Below are positions 1 through 10,331 of a stretch of DNA of 64,000 nt, in pieces. The stretch covers positions 8,573,501-8,637,500 of the forward strand of contig JAUMIR010000015.1 in NCBI GenBank assembly GCA_030847615.1, written 5' to 3'. The notes below the pieces were generated by a model, which saw only the letters and a list, made by a program, of their open reading frames with translations, was not told where the DNA came from and searched no databases. The DNA is from Gambelia wislizenii (lineage: Eukaryota > Chordata > Lepidosauria > Squamata > Crotaphytidae). Position numbers and translations under genes: made by a program. Position 1 is the first letter of the stretch. The number at the start of each line of letters is the position of its first letter.

Positions 1-944
1 GATTGATCAAACATGGGTCCCCCTTGCCCTGCCAGACGTGGCTGGGTAACATGGCTGACCACATTATATGTACCTCAGATCATTCTGCCTTAATGGTCCA
101 TACATCATGTATAGCCTAGAGTATAAGGCCTTGCCCTTCACCAATCCTAAATCATTTGAACCTAAGGTTATGACTCATAAGTGTAGTGGAGGCACATGGT
201 GCTTCCCAGACAGCAAAGGGCAGGACCATGCCATCTGTGAAGATTCGGCTAATCCTCACATGCTGAGACAATATCCATTGATCAAGAATGATTTATTGGG
301 TCAGAAATAGAAGCATTCAGATTCATTGCATAGACAGATAATAGGAAAAATAGGAAAGCTAAGTTTCAATTACATCACCCACACCGGCAGTGTTCATAAG
401 AGCATTAGATGCTGTACCATCCTCCCAACCTCCCCCCAGTACTTTCTCAAAACATAAGTGGCCAGATGGCATTGAACACTCTAGCAATAGATAGCACACT
501 CAGCAGCTTCAACTCGGCAATCTATCTCCCAGCATGCCCCCTACTCATGTCAGCCTCTGTCATGTTAACTATGGCCTAGCAGCAAAAGTACATTTGAGCT
601 AACTAACTTATACAAAGCCTATACCAGAGTCCTGGCACCATCTAAATCATCTTTTGCCACACAATAAGACGAAGGCCATGTCTGCCAACCCGAAATGTGG
701 TCCAAAATGGCTCATGCATGCTTGGCAGGCTACCCAATAGACCATACTGTGGCTGCAGATAATCACACAATGTCTCAGTGACCACAACCTAGAATCTGTA
801 AAACAAAGAAAACATAAGCTATTATTGAGTTATAGGTCTAATGTAACTGCAAAATGCAGATAACTTCCAACACCCAATGTGTTTGATAGCTGTGCAATCC
901 ATGACCAAAACTGCTGCAGTGGATGCTGCCCCGTATTCTCTTTT
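1..944. other. No gene recognised; possible old LTR remnant
   Basis: No coding region with family resemblance was found. The 80-codon open frame near the start has no recognisable motif. Phrases around 480-600 (a run about 'catgccccctactcatgtca' followed by 'ggcctagca') resemble part of the solo LTR at 18401-18836, so this may be an older relative of it. That resemblance is by eye and weak. Confidence 0.3.
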
Positions 945-1585
945 TTTAAATTAATTCTTTCATTTATAATAAATGATGCATAACTTTCCTCTTAATTACT
1001 GACATAAATTATTTAATCTCCACACCACTACAAAGTGCTTCCTACCCCCCCAGAGCCATCTATATCATTTAATTATTCCATTTTCCAAGATTTCAATGAC
1101 TCTCTTGGATGTATAAGCCCCTTTTTTCTAAAAAAAACCCCTATGTTCTACAAATGGCTTCCATATTTCATCAAAATTATTACTTTTCCATAATCCTCTT
1201 TAAACTTTAAGTCTACATGTTAATTTATCATTAATAGCAATATCCCAAACTTCTCTATACCATTCCTCTATTTGGTAAACACCTTGAATCTTCCAGTTTC
1301 CGGGTATCAATAATCTTGCTGCTTCTAGTATATATGTAATCAAATCCTTAATAACTTGAGTGCAGTTAACCTTGTCATAAATTAATAATCTCTCTCAGAG
1401 AGAGAGAGAGAGAGAGAGAGAAATTAATAATAATGCAATTCATGGACACAGTTCTTGATCTTGTCCTCTTATCTCTCTTAGCTCTTTAAATACCATTTGC
1501 AAAACTTTCTGTACATATTTACAACTCCACCACATGTGGATATAAGTATCGTTTTCCTGGCATACCCTTCAACATAACATTGAAT
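945..1585 (-). mobile_element. L1 LINE 3' fragment (ORF2 C-terminus)
   Basis: Read on the minus strand, broken frames give the end of an L1 ORF2 protein, including EWYREVWDIAINDKLT and a following W-x-x-F segment typical of the region after the reverse transcriptase. The sequence is AT-rich, full of stops, and interrupted by a GA microsatellite. It is a decayed 5'-truncated copy. Confidence 0.6.
1390..1421. repeat. (GA)n microsatellite
   Basis: About 14 GA units, preceded by a short TC run, lie inside the L1 remnant. Confidence 0.95.
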
Positions 1586-1778
1586 AGAATCATAGAATCA
1601 TAGAGTTGGAAGAGACCACAAGGGCCATCCAGTCCAACCCCCTGCCATGCAGGAATACACAATCAAATCATTCCTGACAGATGGCCATCCAGCCTCTGTT
1701 TAAAAACCTCCAAAGAAGGAGACTCCACCACACTTTGAGGCAGCCACTTGAGAACAGCTCTTATTGTCAGGAATAATG
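1586..1778 (-). mobile_element. CR1 LINE 3' end fragment
   Basis: It begins on the plus strand with the inverted CR1 tail (repeats of 'atcatagaatc'), then the conserved 'ggccatccagtccaacccc' block. It matches the 3' ends of the long CR1 copies at 48.4 and 53.0 kb in reverse orientation. It is truncated after about 190 bp. Confidence 0.9.
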
Positions 1779-1795
1779 TTGATTTATTTGACTTA

Positions 1796-2000
1796 GGACT
1801 TTTTCGGACAAGCTAATTGTAGCGCTAGCAGCCTCACCATGTTGCGAGGCTGCAGCACTGCAGGTCGTCCCTTTCGGATGACGCCCATCCCTAGCAGTAC
1901 TGTTGCAGTACCACAGGGACATTTGACTGTAATATTTTGGAGATTTTTACTCACGATCCACTCCTGCACTCTTGTCCATGGTGTGTACACCATGACATCA
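1796..2000. mobile_element. Possible MITE related to the one at 30888-31087
   Basis: The start 'ggactttttcggacaagc' and an internal block with 'gaggctgcagcactgcagg' and 'tttcggatgacgcc' parallel the start and middle of the 200 bp inverted-repeat element at 30888. No clear right end was found, so the right boundary is approximate. Confidence 0.4.
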
Positions 2001-2189
2001 ATTATGCTGGCATCTCATCCTGCCAGCCAGCAAAGGTGCCTCCCCCTCCCCCACAGCTGCGCTGGAGGGGGGATCCAAATTATACTGGCCAGGTATTCCT
2101 GAACTATCTCTTTACCAATTCTATGCTGTATTTTCCCTACTGCATCATCTGCACCATCTTCCCCAGGTTGAGCACTGTTCACCCTTTGG

Positions 2190-2328
2190 GAGGAGACTGA
2201 AACAGAGAAGGTGTTAAGTATTTCTGCCTTTTCTCTGTCCCCTGTTAGCCTTTCACCATCTTCTCGATGCAGCGGCCCTACAATTTCCCTGTTCTTCCTT
2301 TTGCTACAGACATAACCATGAAATAAAG
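2190..2328 (-). mobile_element. CR1 ORF2 internal fragment
   Basis: The stretch reads in reverse as the segment just upstream of the RT domain and matches the 54600-54725 part of the long minus-strand CR1 (for example 'ctgccttttctctgtcccct'). It is an isolated fragment with a few substitutions. Confidence 0.85.
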
Positions 2329-2331
2329 AGG

Positions 2332-2352
2332 CAAGTAAGTAAGTAAGTAAGT
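2332..2352. repeat. (AAGT)n microsatellite
   Basis: About five tandem AAGT units lie between two CR1 pieces. Confidence 0.9.
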
Positions 2353-2454
2353 TTACATCTTATTTAGCTACATAGCAGAGGCACTAAGAGACCCTGTTAT
2401 TGAATTGTGAAGATGGGTAACAGATTCCAAGTGTTCTGATCCATATTGGACTTT

Positions 2455-3195
2455 ATAGAGTTAGGGCGGAAAAATGAAATGCATAAATATAGGATGGGAG
2501 AGACCTGGCTGAATGACACTACATGCGAAAGGGATCTAGGAGTCCTAGTAAACCACAAGTTGAACATGAGCCAACAGTGTGATGCGGCAGCTAAAAAGGC
2601 CAATGCAATTTTGGGCTGTATCAATAGAAGTATAGTGTCTAGATCAAGGGAAGTAATAGTGCCACTCTATTCTGCCTTGGTCAGACCTCACTTAGAATAC
2701 TGTGTCCAGTTCTGGGCACCACAATTCAGAAAGGATATTGACAAATTGGAGCGTGTCCAGAGAAGGGCAACTAAAATGGTGAAAGTTCTGGAAACGATGT
2801 TTATGAGGAGAGACTTAGGGAGCTGGGTATGTTTAGCCTGGAAAAAAGACGGTTAAGAGGCGATATTTAAGTATTTGAGGGGATGTCACGCTGAGGATGG
2901 AGCGGGCTTGTTTTCTGCTGCTCCAGAGACTGGAACACAGAGCAATGGGTGCAAGCTCCAGGAACAGAGATTCCACCTCAACATGAGGAGGAACTTTTTG
3001 ACAGTAAGAGCTGTTCGGCAGTGGAACACGCTCCCTTGGAGCGTGGTGGGGTCTCCTTCCTTGGAGTTCTTTAAACAGAGGCTGGATTGCCATCTGTCGG
3101 GGATGCTTTGATCAAAATTTCCTGCGTGGCAGGGGGGGTTGGACTGGATGACCCTCGTGGTCTCTTCCAACTCTGCAATTCTATGATTCTATGAT
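2455..3195 (+). mobile_element. CR1 LINE, 5'-truncated, 3' end of ORF2
   Basis: The sequence encodes the C-terminal part of CR1 ORF2 ([12 protein letters not shown], then [20 protein letters not shown], then QRRATKMVK). The frame breaks around 2800-2870, where a few bases are missing relative to the long copy at 47.7-48.4 kb. It continues in another frame to the 3'UTR and ends in the octamer-like tail 'attctatgattctatga'. It is non-functional. Confidence 0.93.
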
Positions 3196-3374
3196 CAGCA
3201 CTCTATAGCTGGTTGACTGATGCACTGTGGTCCCATTGTGTACTGGTTCCACTGTGCATCAGTCACTTCACTTGCTTCCTTGTGTAGTAACATAACAGCA
3301 ACCCTTTACTGGATACTGATGATATCCAGTAAAGAGTCCACTTATGAAGATATAGGTCCCCAACAGGATTCCAG

Positions 3375-3414
3375 TGAGGAGGAGGAGGAGGAGGAGGAGG
3401 AGGAGGAAGAAGAA
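3375..3414. repeat. (GAG)n microsatellite
   Basis: The run of GAG/GAA triplets would encode poly-glutamate in one frame and poly-arginine or leucine in others. There is no supporting coding context. Confidence 0.95.
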
Positions 3415-3621
3415 AGCATCACCCAAGAAAAATATGAGGACTATGAATTTCCACATCCTATTCAAAAATCTTTTACATAAGAATAAAAATAAAATATTTT
3501 ATGCTTTCTCTCTCTTTCTCTCTCTCTCACACACGTATATACACAAACATATTTTACAAGCAAATATAAGCATATATGAAAATGTATTTGGTAAAATGAT
3601 TATTTTTATTTTAATGTAGGA

Positions 3622-4037
3622 GACATGGTTAAAGGTCTGCAAGCCAGGTCCTATGAGGAGTGGCTCAGGGAGCAGGTTATGTTTAGCCGGGAGAAGAGAA
3701 GGTGAAGAAAGCCTTATTTAAATATTTGAAAGGATGCCATACTGAAGATGGAGCAAGCTTGTTTTCTGCGGCTCCAGAGACTAGGACACGGAGCAATGAA
3801 TTCAAAGTACAGGAAAAGAGATTCCACCTAAACATTAGGAAGAACTTCCTGATGGTAAGATCTGTTCGACAATGGAATATTCTGCCTCAGAGCATGGTGG
3901 TGGAGTCTCCTTTGGAGGTTTTTAAACAGAGGCTGGATGACCATCTGTTGGAGTGCTTTGTTTGTGTGTTCCTGCATGGCAGAATGGGGTTGGACTGGCT
4001 GGCCCTGGTGGTCTCTTCCAACTCTATGATTCTATGA
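3622..4037 (+). mobile_element. CR1 LINE 3' end, older subfamily
   Basis: The 3' portion of ORF2 and the tail resemble other CR1 copies but are more diverged (for example FHLNIRKNFLMVRSVRQWN and FKQRLDDHLL). It ends with 'ctatgattctatga'. Phrases such as 'ggagtctcctttggaggttt' recur in the 48836 and 27013 copies, suggesting a shared older subfamily. Confidence 0.9.
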
Positions 4038-4429
4038 CATTTTGTATAACAATGTGACATATTTCACTGTGGAATTCTGGCTTCATAACCTTTACAGTTA
4101 GTACACAGTCACCAAACATAAAATTGGTTCTATTCAGAAATAATGCTATAGTTTTATTCACTAATATGCAGAAACTTGTGAAACTTATTCAAAAGGATTT
4201 CTAACCGTTTACAGTTAGTATTGCAGTTACATTCACAATTACACAATACATTCATGAAACAATTTACAACATAAAATAATTACTGTCAGTTACACAGGAT
4301 ATTAATAACCTTAAATGCAATGGACAGTAAGTCACCAACATAAGTATGAGACCTTTGACTTTAGGGTCTTAGTGCTTATCAACAATGTCAGTTCTTTACA
4401 ATGAATTGCTATGATAGGCATGCTTTAGT
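4038..4429. other. No feature seen
   Basis: AT-rich non-coding sequence. Short phrases such as 'tttacagttagta' recur twice (about 4091 and 4208), but no element was recognised. Confidence 0.5.
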
Positions 4430-5848
4430 TGTAGGAGGTTACTGAGAAATTCAAGCCGTGTAGGAGCAGTGATCAAATTCCTACTCTAAGAGGCACCAGT
4501 GAAGCAACAAACCAAATGCTACCGGATTATTTTTTGCATTTGTTTCAGAGAAATCCCTTCTTCAGTGGTCAGTGCTTATCTAAATAAATTTAAAATGCAT
4601 TATAGTCTCCAAAATGATTGTTTATATTGAATTGTAATAATTTACCTATTACTTACCTCCATAAGACAACCAATATCTGCCCAAATATCCAAATCCTTGT
4701 TGCATTAATGAAGGTCCTTTTTTCTGGTACATCCCTAACTCCCATGCGTGACAGTATAAGAATATATACATAATTACCAATGATTCACAGCTGCAGATTT
4801 TTTAAAGTCCTTGATACAGAAACCCTGTTAAACAGAATGGAGTTGTTTTTTTAAAGGAACATGGAAAATTCCATCTGGTCATTGAGACCATAGGGTTTAA
4901 AGGTGCATAAATGATGTATCCAAAACATCTCCCTCTGTAATAATTTGGTTTTTGCATCCATCTTCTTCAGGGGATCTTGTCTCACCTGTTCAATAATTAC
5001 AAATCGTAGGGAATCAGCAGAATGCTTTAAACTGTCACACTGTTCTCCCAGCGGTGTGTCTACTATGTGGTTTCTGATTTTATTATGATGTTCATCAAAT
5101 CTAATTCTTGCCTGTCTTGCCATTTGTCCCATGTACAATTTGCCACATGGCCAAATAATAATATACATAATATTTTTTTATTGACGATTTGTAAAATGTT
5201 TTAAGGGGAAGCATTCACCTGTATGAGGATGAGTGAATACTTTGAGGTGTATAGTTTGCCTACAGATCACACAGTGCCCACAACAATAGTGTCCTGTAAT
5301 AGGTGAAGAGAAGATGGTGCATAAATATCAATGTGCACTAAAAGATCCGTAAGATTTTTTTGTTCTTTTTATGGCTATTAATGGTTTTTGTGTACAACCT
5401 GGTAAATGTTGTACCAGGTGCCAATGTCTGTGGATGATGTGTTTGATTTGCTGAAAAACATGAGTGGAAAAAAAAAAAGAACAAGTAATCCTGTTGAATT
5501 TATCCTTGCTTTTAACTGTGAAGAGATAATTAAGATTGACTTTATTAGCTCTAGCTCTAGCATTTACAGTCACTTCTTCTGGACAGGACCTATTTTTTAA
5601 TTATTGATTATATATTTTGGCAGACCTTTCATAGTGATATTGTGTTGTGGAATTACATTTTAAATGAAGAAATTGTGAAAAGGGAAGGGTCTGTTTTAAT
5701 TGTCTTGGGTGGCACCTCCTGTAATGTAGGAGGGAAATGTGATCTGTGGGTTTCTTAAAAATTTTTGCACACAATTTCCCATTATGTATAAACACTGCAA
5801 CAACCAAGTAAATTTTATGGTGGAGTGGATCGTGTTTGCTCAACAATT
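4430..5848 (-). mobile_element. Penelope-like retroelement, 3' part
   Basis: Reading the minus strand from right to left gives, in broken frames, the RT C-terminal region, a linker with HWHLVQHLPG, a Cys pair (GHCVIC), and a GIY-YIG-like endonuclease domain (4851-5168). A non-coding 3' region follows with 'gaagaagggatttctctgaa' near 4545-4570. This domain order is that of Penelope-like elements. The copy is frameshifted and truncated. Its 5' end forms one arm of a large inverted repeat. Confidence 0.8.
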
Positions 5849-5890
5849 TGTAAAGCGGATAAACATGATCCACTCCACCATAAAATTTAC
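4851..5890 (-). pseudogene. Decayed Penelope-like RT/GIY-YIG ORF
   Basis: The open piece at 5168-4851 has the GIY-YIG signature: an initial beta strand with YIII, then PCGKLYMGQ, then an Arg and an EHHNKIRN helix. That is the usual layout of the Penelope endonuclease that nicks target DNA. The piece at 5906-5601 carries the distal RT (FIHNGKLCAKIFKKPTDH, LLHYRRCHPRQLKQTLPFSQF). Several stops and frameshifts separate the two, so no functional protein is expected. The family assignment rests on domain order and motifs, not on a search. Confidence 0.75.
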
Positions 5891-6100
5891 TTCTCATATT
5901 GACCAAAAAGGATTACCATTCTTGGATGTTGCAGTGTTTATACATAATGGGAAATTGTGTGTAATTTTTTTTAGGAAACTCACAGATCGCAATTCCCTCC
6001 TACATTATAGGAGGTGCCACCCAAGACAATTGAAGCAGATCCTTCCCTTTTCACAATTCCTTCATCTAAAATGTAATTCCACAACACAATATGAAAGGTC
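5861..6100 (+). mobile_element. Inverted second copy of Penelope-like RT segment
   Basis: The plus strand encodes KGLPFLDVAVFIHNGKLC, then HYRRCHPRQLKQILPFSQF. This is the same RT segment as the minus-strand copy at 5623-5848. The two copies lie head to head around a 24-nt spacer. The plus copy keeps about 40 bp near its 5' end (5893-5935) that the minus copy lacks. Confidence 0.8.
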
Positions 6101-6383
6101 CATCTAGTTCACACATCATTACTAGTTTAGGTTTTGTTTGTTTTTCCCAACCCTTGGTGGCCTGTTTGAGATTCTCATTTTGTTTAGTGATATGTGAATG
6201 ATGTCTTGCCAGAGGGCTGAAGAATGATACCTTTTCTTGCTTGATATAATTACAGTTGTTTTGATTTTATTTGCATTAACATGTTTTCATTCCACGCCAG
6301 ACACGCAGTCTTTTTGTTAAACTTGTGCATTTTAATGGTCTGCTGACTAGATGCTACTAATAGAACTGCTAAGCACTCCTGAA
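6101..6383. other. No feature seen
   Basis: Non-coding, AT-rich sequence between the Penelope-like and CR1 fragments. It may include more flanking Penelope-like sequence, but no motif was recognised. Confidence 0.4.
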
Positions 6384-6712
6384 AGTTGGCCATCCAACCT
6401 CTTCTTAAAGACCTACAAAGATGGAGAGTTCACCAGCCCCCAAGGAAGTCTATTTCATAACAGTCCTAATATTTATGTGGAATCTCTTTTCTAGTAAATT
6501 GAATCCATTGGTTCATGTTGTAGTCTCTGGGGAAGCAAAAATACAATCTGACCCCATCTTCTACATGACATTCCTTCAGCTATTCAAAGATGGTTCTGTC
6601 ATAACACCTCTTTATCATCACTTCACCAAGCTTAATGTACCTAGCTCTCTCTGTTCCTCATAAGGCTTGGTTTCCAGAGTTTTGATAACCTTGGTTGCCC
6701 TTCTCTGGACAA
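6384..6712 (-). mobile_element. Ancient CR1-type LINE fragment
   Basis: The inverted orientation shows the familiar order of CR1 3' ORF2 blocks in diverged form: 'ggccatccaacctcttctta', a 'ttctagtaaattgaatcca' block, 'ctctctctgttcctcataag' and 'gttgcccttctctggacaac'. There are many substitutions and indels relative to the recent copies. Confidence 0.75.
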
Positions 6713-7664
6713 CCATGCTAAGGAAATGCTCCACTTACAACCTATTTTATTTGCTAAGGTGGGCAAATAGGAAAGAGAATTTGGAAAGTCACGGGAGTCT
6801 TAGTTGAATGCAGAATTGCAGATGCTGATTGTGATTCAGGATCAAGAAGATGTAAGCAGGCCTTGGAAATGTTCCTTTTCTGAATGGTAATTCCCAGAAT
6901 CCCCCCAAATTTAATGGTCCTGTGTGCCAAAGTATTCTAGGATCTGTAGTCTCAAAAGGAACTGGCTTGGGAACGATGCCTCGTGAGTCAAACATGTGTT
7001 GGCTTGCCTTCTTTGATCGCCTTGAGGGTGTGATGAACTGAGTTGTTCTCTCACAAGAAGATGTAATTAAAGGGCAGCAACAAATTTGCTGTGATCTAAA
7101 ATTACTATAATTATTCCAAAGCATTTTTTCCTGTGGTTATCATTTTGTGCTTCCTGACTAAGCAGAAATATTGTTATGCCTCAAGGGTTCATTTCCTTCC
7201 TAGTCAACCTTCTTTCAAGCTGCACTGGCAACACTTGCTGTATTGCTGGAACATCCAACCACACTTGCAAGTTATTTAGGTAAAATTGATGCCAGACAAG
7301 CATATGCCATTTGCCTCAGTTCCTCCTTGGCATTAAGTGAGAGACTGAGAGAGCCACTTTGCCATTCACTCATCATAACCAGTTCTTGGAATCATTGGCC
7401 AAGCCCAAAGAGCTGTTCCAGGCATGCCCAAGAGGGCTGGATGGTACCAATTAGGTTTCTGCAGAGCTGTGAACCCATTCAAGAATATCCTGTTGGTTAA
7501 TCATAGTCTGTATATAGTGCATGTGTACACATTGGAAATGGGCAGATCCATCAGGTCTGTTTCTGCTGATGTCCTCCTTTCCAGGCAATCAGTATGCCTC
7601 ATCCAAGGTCTATGCAAATTTATGGGGAAACTAACAAAGACGATGATAATGATAATGATTGCTG
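6713..7664. other. No gene recognised
   Basis: The open frames here (for example 7243-7500) show no family motif and have no splice, promoter or polyadenylation context. I see unassigned intergenic sequence. Confidence 0.45.
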
Positions 7665-8100
7665 CTGTTATTATTGTTAATATTATCTTTATTTGTAGCC
7701 CACTTTTTCCCCAAGGCTGGGACTGTAAGTGGGTCACAGTTTTAAAAACACACAATTAAAATATACAAAAAGTGCACATTAAAACAGAATTAAACCAATT
7801 ACGTCATTTAAGCCACATCAAAATATTTAAAGTAATAAAATATACTTAAAAGTGTTAAAGACATTTTTTAAAAAAGATAAAACACTTAAAAACAGCCGAA
7901 CAAAACCACACAGCATCCCCCAGTCTGTTTTGCCTTTTATTCAGGCAAAAAAGCTTGTCTGAATAAAAAGGTGTTGGCCTGCCACCAGAAGGACAACAGG
8001 ATGGGGGCAAATCTGGCCTCCCTGGAGAGGGAGTTCCAGAGTCTAGGGACAGCCACTCAAAAGGCCCTCTCTCGTGTCCCCACAAACCATACTTGAGATG
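7665..8100 (-). mobile_element. L2-type LINE 3' end
   Basis: The inverted L2-like tail ('ttattattgttaatattatc', then a 'tttgtagcccactttttccc' block) is followed by A-rich UTR and the ORF2 end around 7950-8096. The remnant of the RERAFxxxAxxLWNSLP block is seen on the minus strand. It resembles the L2 copies at 23.3, 34.9 and 45.0 kb. Confidence 0.65.
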
Positions 8101-8105
8101 GTCCA

Positions 8106-8180
8106 TTTGTACGCTGCCTTGAGTCCCAATCTGTGGGCGGAGGAGGTTGGATATATAAATAAAGATAAGGAGGAGGAGGG
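8106..8180 (+). mobile_element. L2-like 3' tail fragment
   Basis: The 'gctgccttgagtccc' block followed by 'ggatatataaataaag' is the typical end of these L2-type 3'UTRs in direct orientation. Confidence 0.55.
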
Positions 8181-8344
8181 GTGTAACATAAGGATGTCTG
8201 TATTTTTTTTAATGGTCTAAGGTATTTAATTCAGCACATTTCTGTATTAGTCAGAAGTAGACTTGGGAGTTGTATGATTTTGTTGTGAATGAATTCTAAA
8301 TTGGAGAGCTCTTGAAGAATCAGTTCCCTGCTTTTCTTTTTAAA

Positions 8345-9040
8345 CCTTTTTGATTGTGGGCCTCTCTGGATTAGGAGCCCCTGGAGGACCACCTTTAGGG
8401 TACCTCACAAGAGCGGTACACTCCTGTTTATTTTCCTGATAGAATGTTTTGATGGCATCCTGAATTTGCTTTTTAAAGCCATCTTCGATCAGTAGTTGTG
8501 GACTAAATCTCCATATCTTTGTTCTCCAAGTGATTGGTCTAAGATGCCAGGTGAGGGGTATTAAAAAGAGATCCAAGTAGAGAATGGGATTAATGGATGC
8601 TTCATTATGTCCTATAGTAGTGATGGCAAACAAAACAAAACAAAACAAAAGCCTATTCTGGAATATGTATGGAGTATGTGGGAGTAATAGGTGTAGTTTC
8701 TAGTTTGTGGGTGAAGGGATCTCCAGGGATCTGTCAAACCAAAGTTCTGGATGGTGTTTTTTAGCCATGGAATTTGAGTTGTGTGTTGTTTGTTTGTTTG
8801 TTTGTTTGGTGGGCAATATGACTTATCCATGAAGCAATCCATGACTTCATTTGCATCACCTCCAATAATAACATTACCGACAGCTATATATTGTAGGGTT
8901 GTCAAAAAAGTCTGCATGAAGACCTGTTGGTCTGTATTATGGGAATAAAAACTAGCTAAGGTAAGGGCTTTTAAAGAGAGTGTACCATGAAGAATTAGAA
9001 AGCATCCTGCTGGGTCTCTAACTATTTTTTCAACATTATG
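8345..9040 (-). mobile_element. L1 LINE, endonuclease part of ORF2 (left of DIRS insertion)
   Basis: The minus-strand frames encode the middle and end of the L1 AP-like endonuclease: DPAGCFLILHGTLSLKALTL, then NVIIGGDANEVMD, then NYTYYSHILHTYSRIGF, then the linker IWRFSPQLLIEDGFKKQI. There are several frameshifts and a (GTTT)n run at 8785-8808. The element resumes at 14778 after the DIRS-like insertion. Confidence 0.8.
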
Positions 9041-9184
9041 CCGGCCGCCAGACTTACCTGGCTGGCCGCATTTGTGGCCGGTGTCGCCCTCCGCCCCCGG
9101 AGGCCACCGCATGGCGGCTTGGGCGCTGCCATGTTGGCCCCCTTCCTCTTCCCAGACTGCTCTCCCAGGCTGGGAAGAGGATCC

Positions 9185-9345
9185 TAGCTGGACCAATCAG
9201 GTTAGGGTTGGTCCCACCTGATTGGCCGCTTTGCTTCCCAGGGGTCCAATCAGAGCTCGTGCTCAGTGCGGCCGCTGATTGGCTGGGAGGCGGGGCTAGT
9301 CCCCACCGGGGTCCGCCAGCCGGGTATTTAGTCCCGGCTGGCTCC
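9185..9345 (+). promoter_or_regulatory. DIRS-like element promoter: four CCAAT boxes and a GC box
   Basis: The octamer CCAATCAG occurs at 9193, 9219 (inverted), 9246 and 9275 (inverted), alternating in strand. It is followed by 'gggaggcggggc' (GC box) and a weak TATA-like 'gggtatttag' near 9322. This is a classic arrangement for NF-Y and Sp1-type factors upstream of a start site. The promoter role is inference. Confidence 0.6.
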
Positions 9346-9927
9346 CGGCTGCAGCAGTTGGCTCTTGTGAGCCGAAGAGGACGGAGCTCTCTGGGAGCTC
9401 CAAGGAAGACCCCGGCGGCGGCGAGGGAGCGGCGGCGAGGCCGAGGGCGTGGTGGCGAGGCCGAGGACGCGGTGGCGAAGAAGCAAGGCCGGGGCAGCGG
9501 CGAGGCCAAGCGGGCCGAAGGGAGCGGCGGCAGCAGCTAGGTCAACTGGGCCTAGTGGGCAGCGGGCACGGCGGCTGAAGAGGCGCGGAGCCGAAGACGA
9601 GCGGTCACCATTTTTTGGAGGCGGCGCAATGGACCGGGCCAGAGTCGGGCCAGTTTGAGCTGCTGGCCCGACGGGACCCGGGGAGGTCCAGCTTCGGCGG
9701 ACCGGAGCATAGTCAGGCCAGTTGGAGCTGCTGGTCTGACGGGACTCAGTGGAGGCGGCCACTGAGGGGAAGGGACGCATGGGGTCCCGGGCGGGGCGGT
9801 GGCCTGGTTGGAGACTGCACCGGGCAGCCCAACAGGTCCACCCAGCCACAGGCTCGGGGGGCGAGCCTTTGGCAAGGGGGGGGTTTGCGGGGACCCACCC
9901 AATTAGGCCGATCCCAGGCCTACCCAG

Positions 9928-10250
9928 GGGCAGACAAGCCAGAACCACCCTCCCAGTAGGGAGTGGCAGCCAGGGTCTGCGGACCTAGTGGGGCGGACAA
10001 GCTAGGGAGTCTCTGGGGCGGACAAGCCAGGACCTACCTCCCAGTAGGGAGCGGCAGCCAGGGTCTGCGGACCCAGTGGGGCGGATAAGCCAGGACCTGC
10101 CTCCCGGTTGGGAATGGCAGCCAGGGCCTACGGGCCCAGTGGGGAGGACAAGCCAAGGGGCGGACAAGCCAGGAATAACTATTTGAGGTCAGCAGACCCA
10201 ACAGAGGCGGACAAGCCAGAGAGATTAAGGGCGGACAAGCCAGAGAGAAT
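9928..10250 (+). repeat. Minisatellite-like tandem repeat in DIRS leader
   Basis: About three units of roughly 63 bp begin with 'ggcggacaagccagga' and end with 'tctgcggacccagtgg'. They are interspersed with short units that keep only 'ggcggacaagccag'. The repeat sits between the promoter-like region and the gag-like ATG. A shorter duplication, 'agctgctggcccgacggga' versus 'agctgctggtctgacggga', lies just upstream at about 9658 and 9728. Confidence 0.85.
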
Positions 10251-10331
10251 TTCACAATTCACAACTTTCACCCAGAGCTGAAATCACTACTTTCTTCCTC
10301 AAAAGAGATCACTTCTCCTCCTGCCTTGACC

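Noticed and set aside
3220..3480. 86-codon frame with a poly-glutamate run
   Set aside because: The run is a GAG microsatellite. There is no splice, promoter or family support, and all other frames through it are also open.
9328..9948. Long minus-strand frame rich in Pro, Ala and Ser
   Set aside because: It is an antisense shadow of GC-rich DIRS leader sequence, with no motifs and no start context.
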